From JAOUEA01 sp963797635 (lineage in GTDB: Bacteria > Actinomycetota > UBA4738 > HRBIN12): 64,000 bases of DNA. The first letter of the stretch is position 1. Each line of letters starts with the position of its first letter. The stretch spans positions 558,001 through 622,000 of the forward strand of contig CAWCPZ010000011.1 of the NCBI GenBank assembly GCA_963797635.1, given 5' to 3'. Positions 62,813 through 64,000 of this stretch are shown here, piece after piece. A model generated the notes under the pieces. The model saw only the letters and a list, made by a program, of their open reading frames with translations. It did no database searches and had not been told where the DNA came from. The position numbers and the translations under genes are program-made.

Positions 62813-64000
62813 CTACCCGGAGAGCCGTTCGAGCAGGAGCTCCTTCGCGAGCTTCGGGTTGGCCGAGCCCGCCGACTTCTTCATGACCTGGCCCACCAGG
62901 AACCCGAGCACGGCCTCCTTGCCCCCGCGGAACTGTTCGACGACCTCGGGGTTCTCGGCCAGGACCTCGTCGGCGATCGCCCCGAGCGCGCCGCTGTCGG
63001 AGACCTGGGTGAGACCCTTGCGCTCGACGATCTCGGCGATGGGATCGCCGGTGGCCACCGCCTCCTCGAGGGCCTGCTTCGCGCCTGCTCCACTGACCGT
63101 GTCGTCGGCGACCAGGGCGATCAGGTCGGCGATGTGCTGCGCCGTGACCGGCGAGGCGGCGGGATCGACACCGAGCTTGTTGAGCGAACCCGCCAGGTCC
63201 TGGGTGATCCAGTTCGCCGCCGCCTTGGGATCGGCCCCCAGGGCCACGGTCTCGTCGAACAAGGCCGACGACGCGCGGTCCCCGACCAGCACGCGAGCCA
63301 CGTCGGGCTTGAGCCCGTCGTCGGTCTCGTAGCGGGCACGGCGGGCTCGCGGCAGTTCGGGCAGGCCCGCTCGGATCTCGGCGATCCACTCCTCGCTGGG
63401 CTCCAGCGCCGGGATGTCGGGTTCGGGGAAGTAGCGATAGTCGAACGCTTCCTCCTTCGAACGCATCGACTTCGTGGAGCCCGAGTCCTCGTCCCAGTGA
63501 CGCGTCTCCTGCGCGATCGCCTCGCCGGCCTCGAGCGCCTTGGTCTGCCGCTCGATCTCGAAATGGAGCGCGCGCTCCAGGGAGCGGATCGAGTTCATGT
63601 TCTTGATCTCGACCTTGGTGCCGAACGCCTCGGTACCGACCGGTCGCATCGAGATGTTGGCGTCACAGCGCAGCGAACCTTCCTCCATGCGCACGTCGCT
63701 GACGTCGAGCGACTCCAACGTGGCGCGGAGTTCACGGAGGTAGGCGGCTGCCTCCTCCGGAGAACGGATGTCGGGCTCACTCACGCACTCGACCAGGGGC
63801 ACGCCCGCGCGGTTGAAGTCGATCAGGGCGGCGTCGGCGTCGTGGATGCGGCCCGTGGCGCTCGCGTGCACGGTCTTGCCGGTGTCCTCTTCCATGTGGA
63901 CGCGCGTGATGCCGATGCGGCTGGTGGTGCCGTCGGGCAGGTCGACGTCGAGGTGTCCGCCCACGCAGATCGGCAGGTCGTACTGGCTGATCTGGTAGTT
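62813..64000 (-). CDS. gatB: Asp-tRNA(Asn)/Glu-tRNA(Gln) amidotransferase subunit B (N-terminus off window)
   Basis: About 395 residues to the window edge, no frame slip. The read-in at the edge is NYQISQYDLPICVGGHLDVD, then GITRVHMEEDTGKTVH and the signature DFNRAGVPLVECVSEPDI, EIKNMNSIRSLERAL, DYRYFPEPDIP. The C-terminal YqeY-like tail ends LGFLVGQVMKKSAGSANPKLA. Together with GatA and GatC it converts mischarged Glu-tRNA(Gln) or Asp-tRNA(Asn). The N-terminal part and probably gatA and gatC lie beyond 64000. Confidence 0.96.
   Translation of the reverse strand, partial: NYQISQYDLPICVGGHLDVDLPDGTTSRIGITRVHMEEDTGKTVHASATGRIHDADAALIDFNRAGVPLVECVSEPDIRSPEEAAAYLRELRATLESLDVSDVRMEEGSLRCDANISMRPVGTEAFGTKVEIKNMNSIRSLERALHFEIERQTKALEAGEAIAQETRHWDEDSGSTKSMRSKEEAFDYRYFPEPDIPALEPSEEWIAEIRAGLPELPRARRARYETDDGLKPDVARVLVGDRASSALFDETVALGADPKAAANWITQDLAGSLNKLGVDPAASPVTAQHIADLIALVADDTVSGAGAKQALEEAVATGDPIAEIVERKGLTQVSDSGALGAIADEVLAENPEVVEQFRGGKEAVLGFLVGQVMKKSAGSANPKLAKELLLERLSG

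Noticed and set aside
1..64000. CRISPR arrays, rRNA genes, insertion sequences or a replication origin.
   Set aside because: Scanning by eye found no regularly spaced repeats, no rRNA-like conserved stretches, no transposase motifs and no DnaA-box cluster.

Overview
The window is dense, high-GC DNA (roughly two thirds G+C by eye) with short intergenic gaps, many 1-8 bp start/stop overlaps and frequent GTG starts. The gene content (F420-type luciferase-like oxidoreductase, streptomycin-6-kinase-type kinase, ArsR-like regulator with a DUF5937-type front half, several MFS exporters, GatB plus GluRS) suggests an uncultivated actinobacterium (Actinomycetota). The class cannot be resolved from this sequence. 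About 60 protein genes, one tRNA and several regulatory elements can be supported.

The most important caution is that about half of the genes are broken by single-base frame slips. Nearly all are +1 (one extra base). Removing one base restores clear family homology each time, usually without any degenerate codons nearby. I read these as consensus insertion errors and give each such gene its full repaired span. Density peaks at about 28-34 kb, where an APC permease carries ten or more slips.

Layout. 1-7.4 kb (-): four tandem secreted phospholipase C/acid phosphatase-type phosphoesterases and a metzincin-type protease, apparently one operon. 7.5-10.9 kb (+): icd, a GNAT protein, an ArsR-like regulator and tRNA-Glu(CTC). 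11.0-12.6 kb: a lower-GC pocket with two tandem secreted orphan paralogues and a 39-residue basic protein. 12.6-17.1 kb (-): methyltransferase, MFS, gltX and an FAH-family hydrolase. 17.1-20.1 kb: an acetoacetate-decarboxylase-family gene divergent from an HpcE-like gene, VOC protein and GH76 protein. 20.1-24.5 kb (-): MMPL exporter and a MetE-like/PH-like/RidA group. 24.5-30.3 kb: two P450s, a glutamine-synthetase-family ligase, an SDR and an LLM oxidoreductase. 30.4-36.4 kb (-): a five-gene operon of aldehyde dehydrogenase, extradiol dioxygenase, APC permease, PLP decarboxylase and a MarR regulator, with a recognisable promoter and two inverted repeats. 36.4-43.5 kb: DUF2330 protein, cupredoxin, aminopeptidase N, a sigma-like membrane fusion, ilvE and an acidic protein. 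43.5-46 kb (-): two methyltransferases and a ring-hydroxylating oxygenase that lacks its Rieske domain. 46-50.3 kb (-): AlgH-like protein, kinase, DmdA-like protein and a FAD desaturase-like enzyme under a palindromic operator. 50.6-54.8 kb (-): MFS exporter with a leader peptide and attenuator-like hairpin, then a serA/aminotransferase pair. 54.9-59.6 kb (+): an FtsX-type ABC system. 59.7-64 kb (-): ferredoxin reductase, Rieske ferredoxin, MFS and gatB.

Working together: the MarR operon plus the HpcE-like gene make most of a homoprotocatechuate meta-cleavage route. The PLP decarboxylase and amino-acid permease suggest that the route is fed by an aromatic amino acid. The Rieske ferredoxin and its FAD reductase could power the P450s or an oxygenase. 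GluRS, tRNA-Glu and GatB point to the transamidation route to Gln-tRNA.
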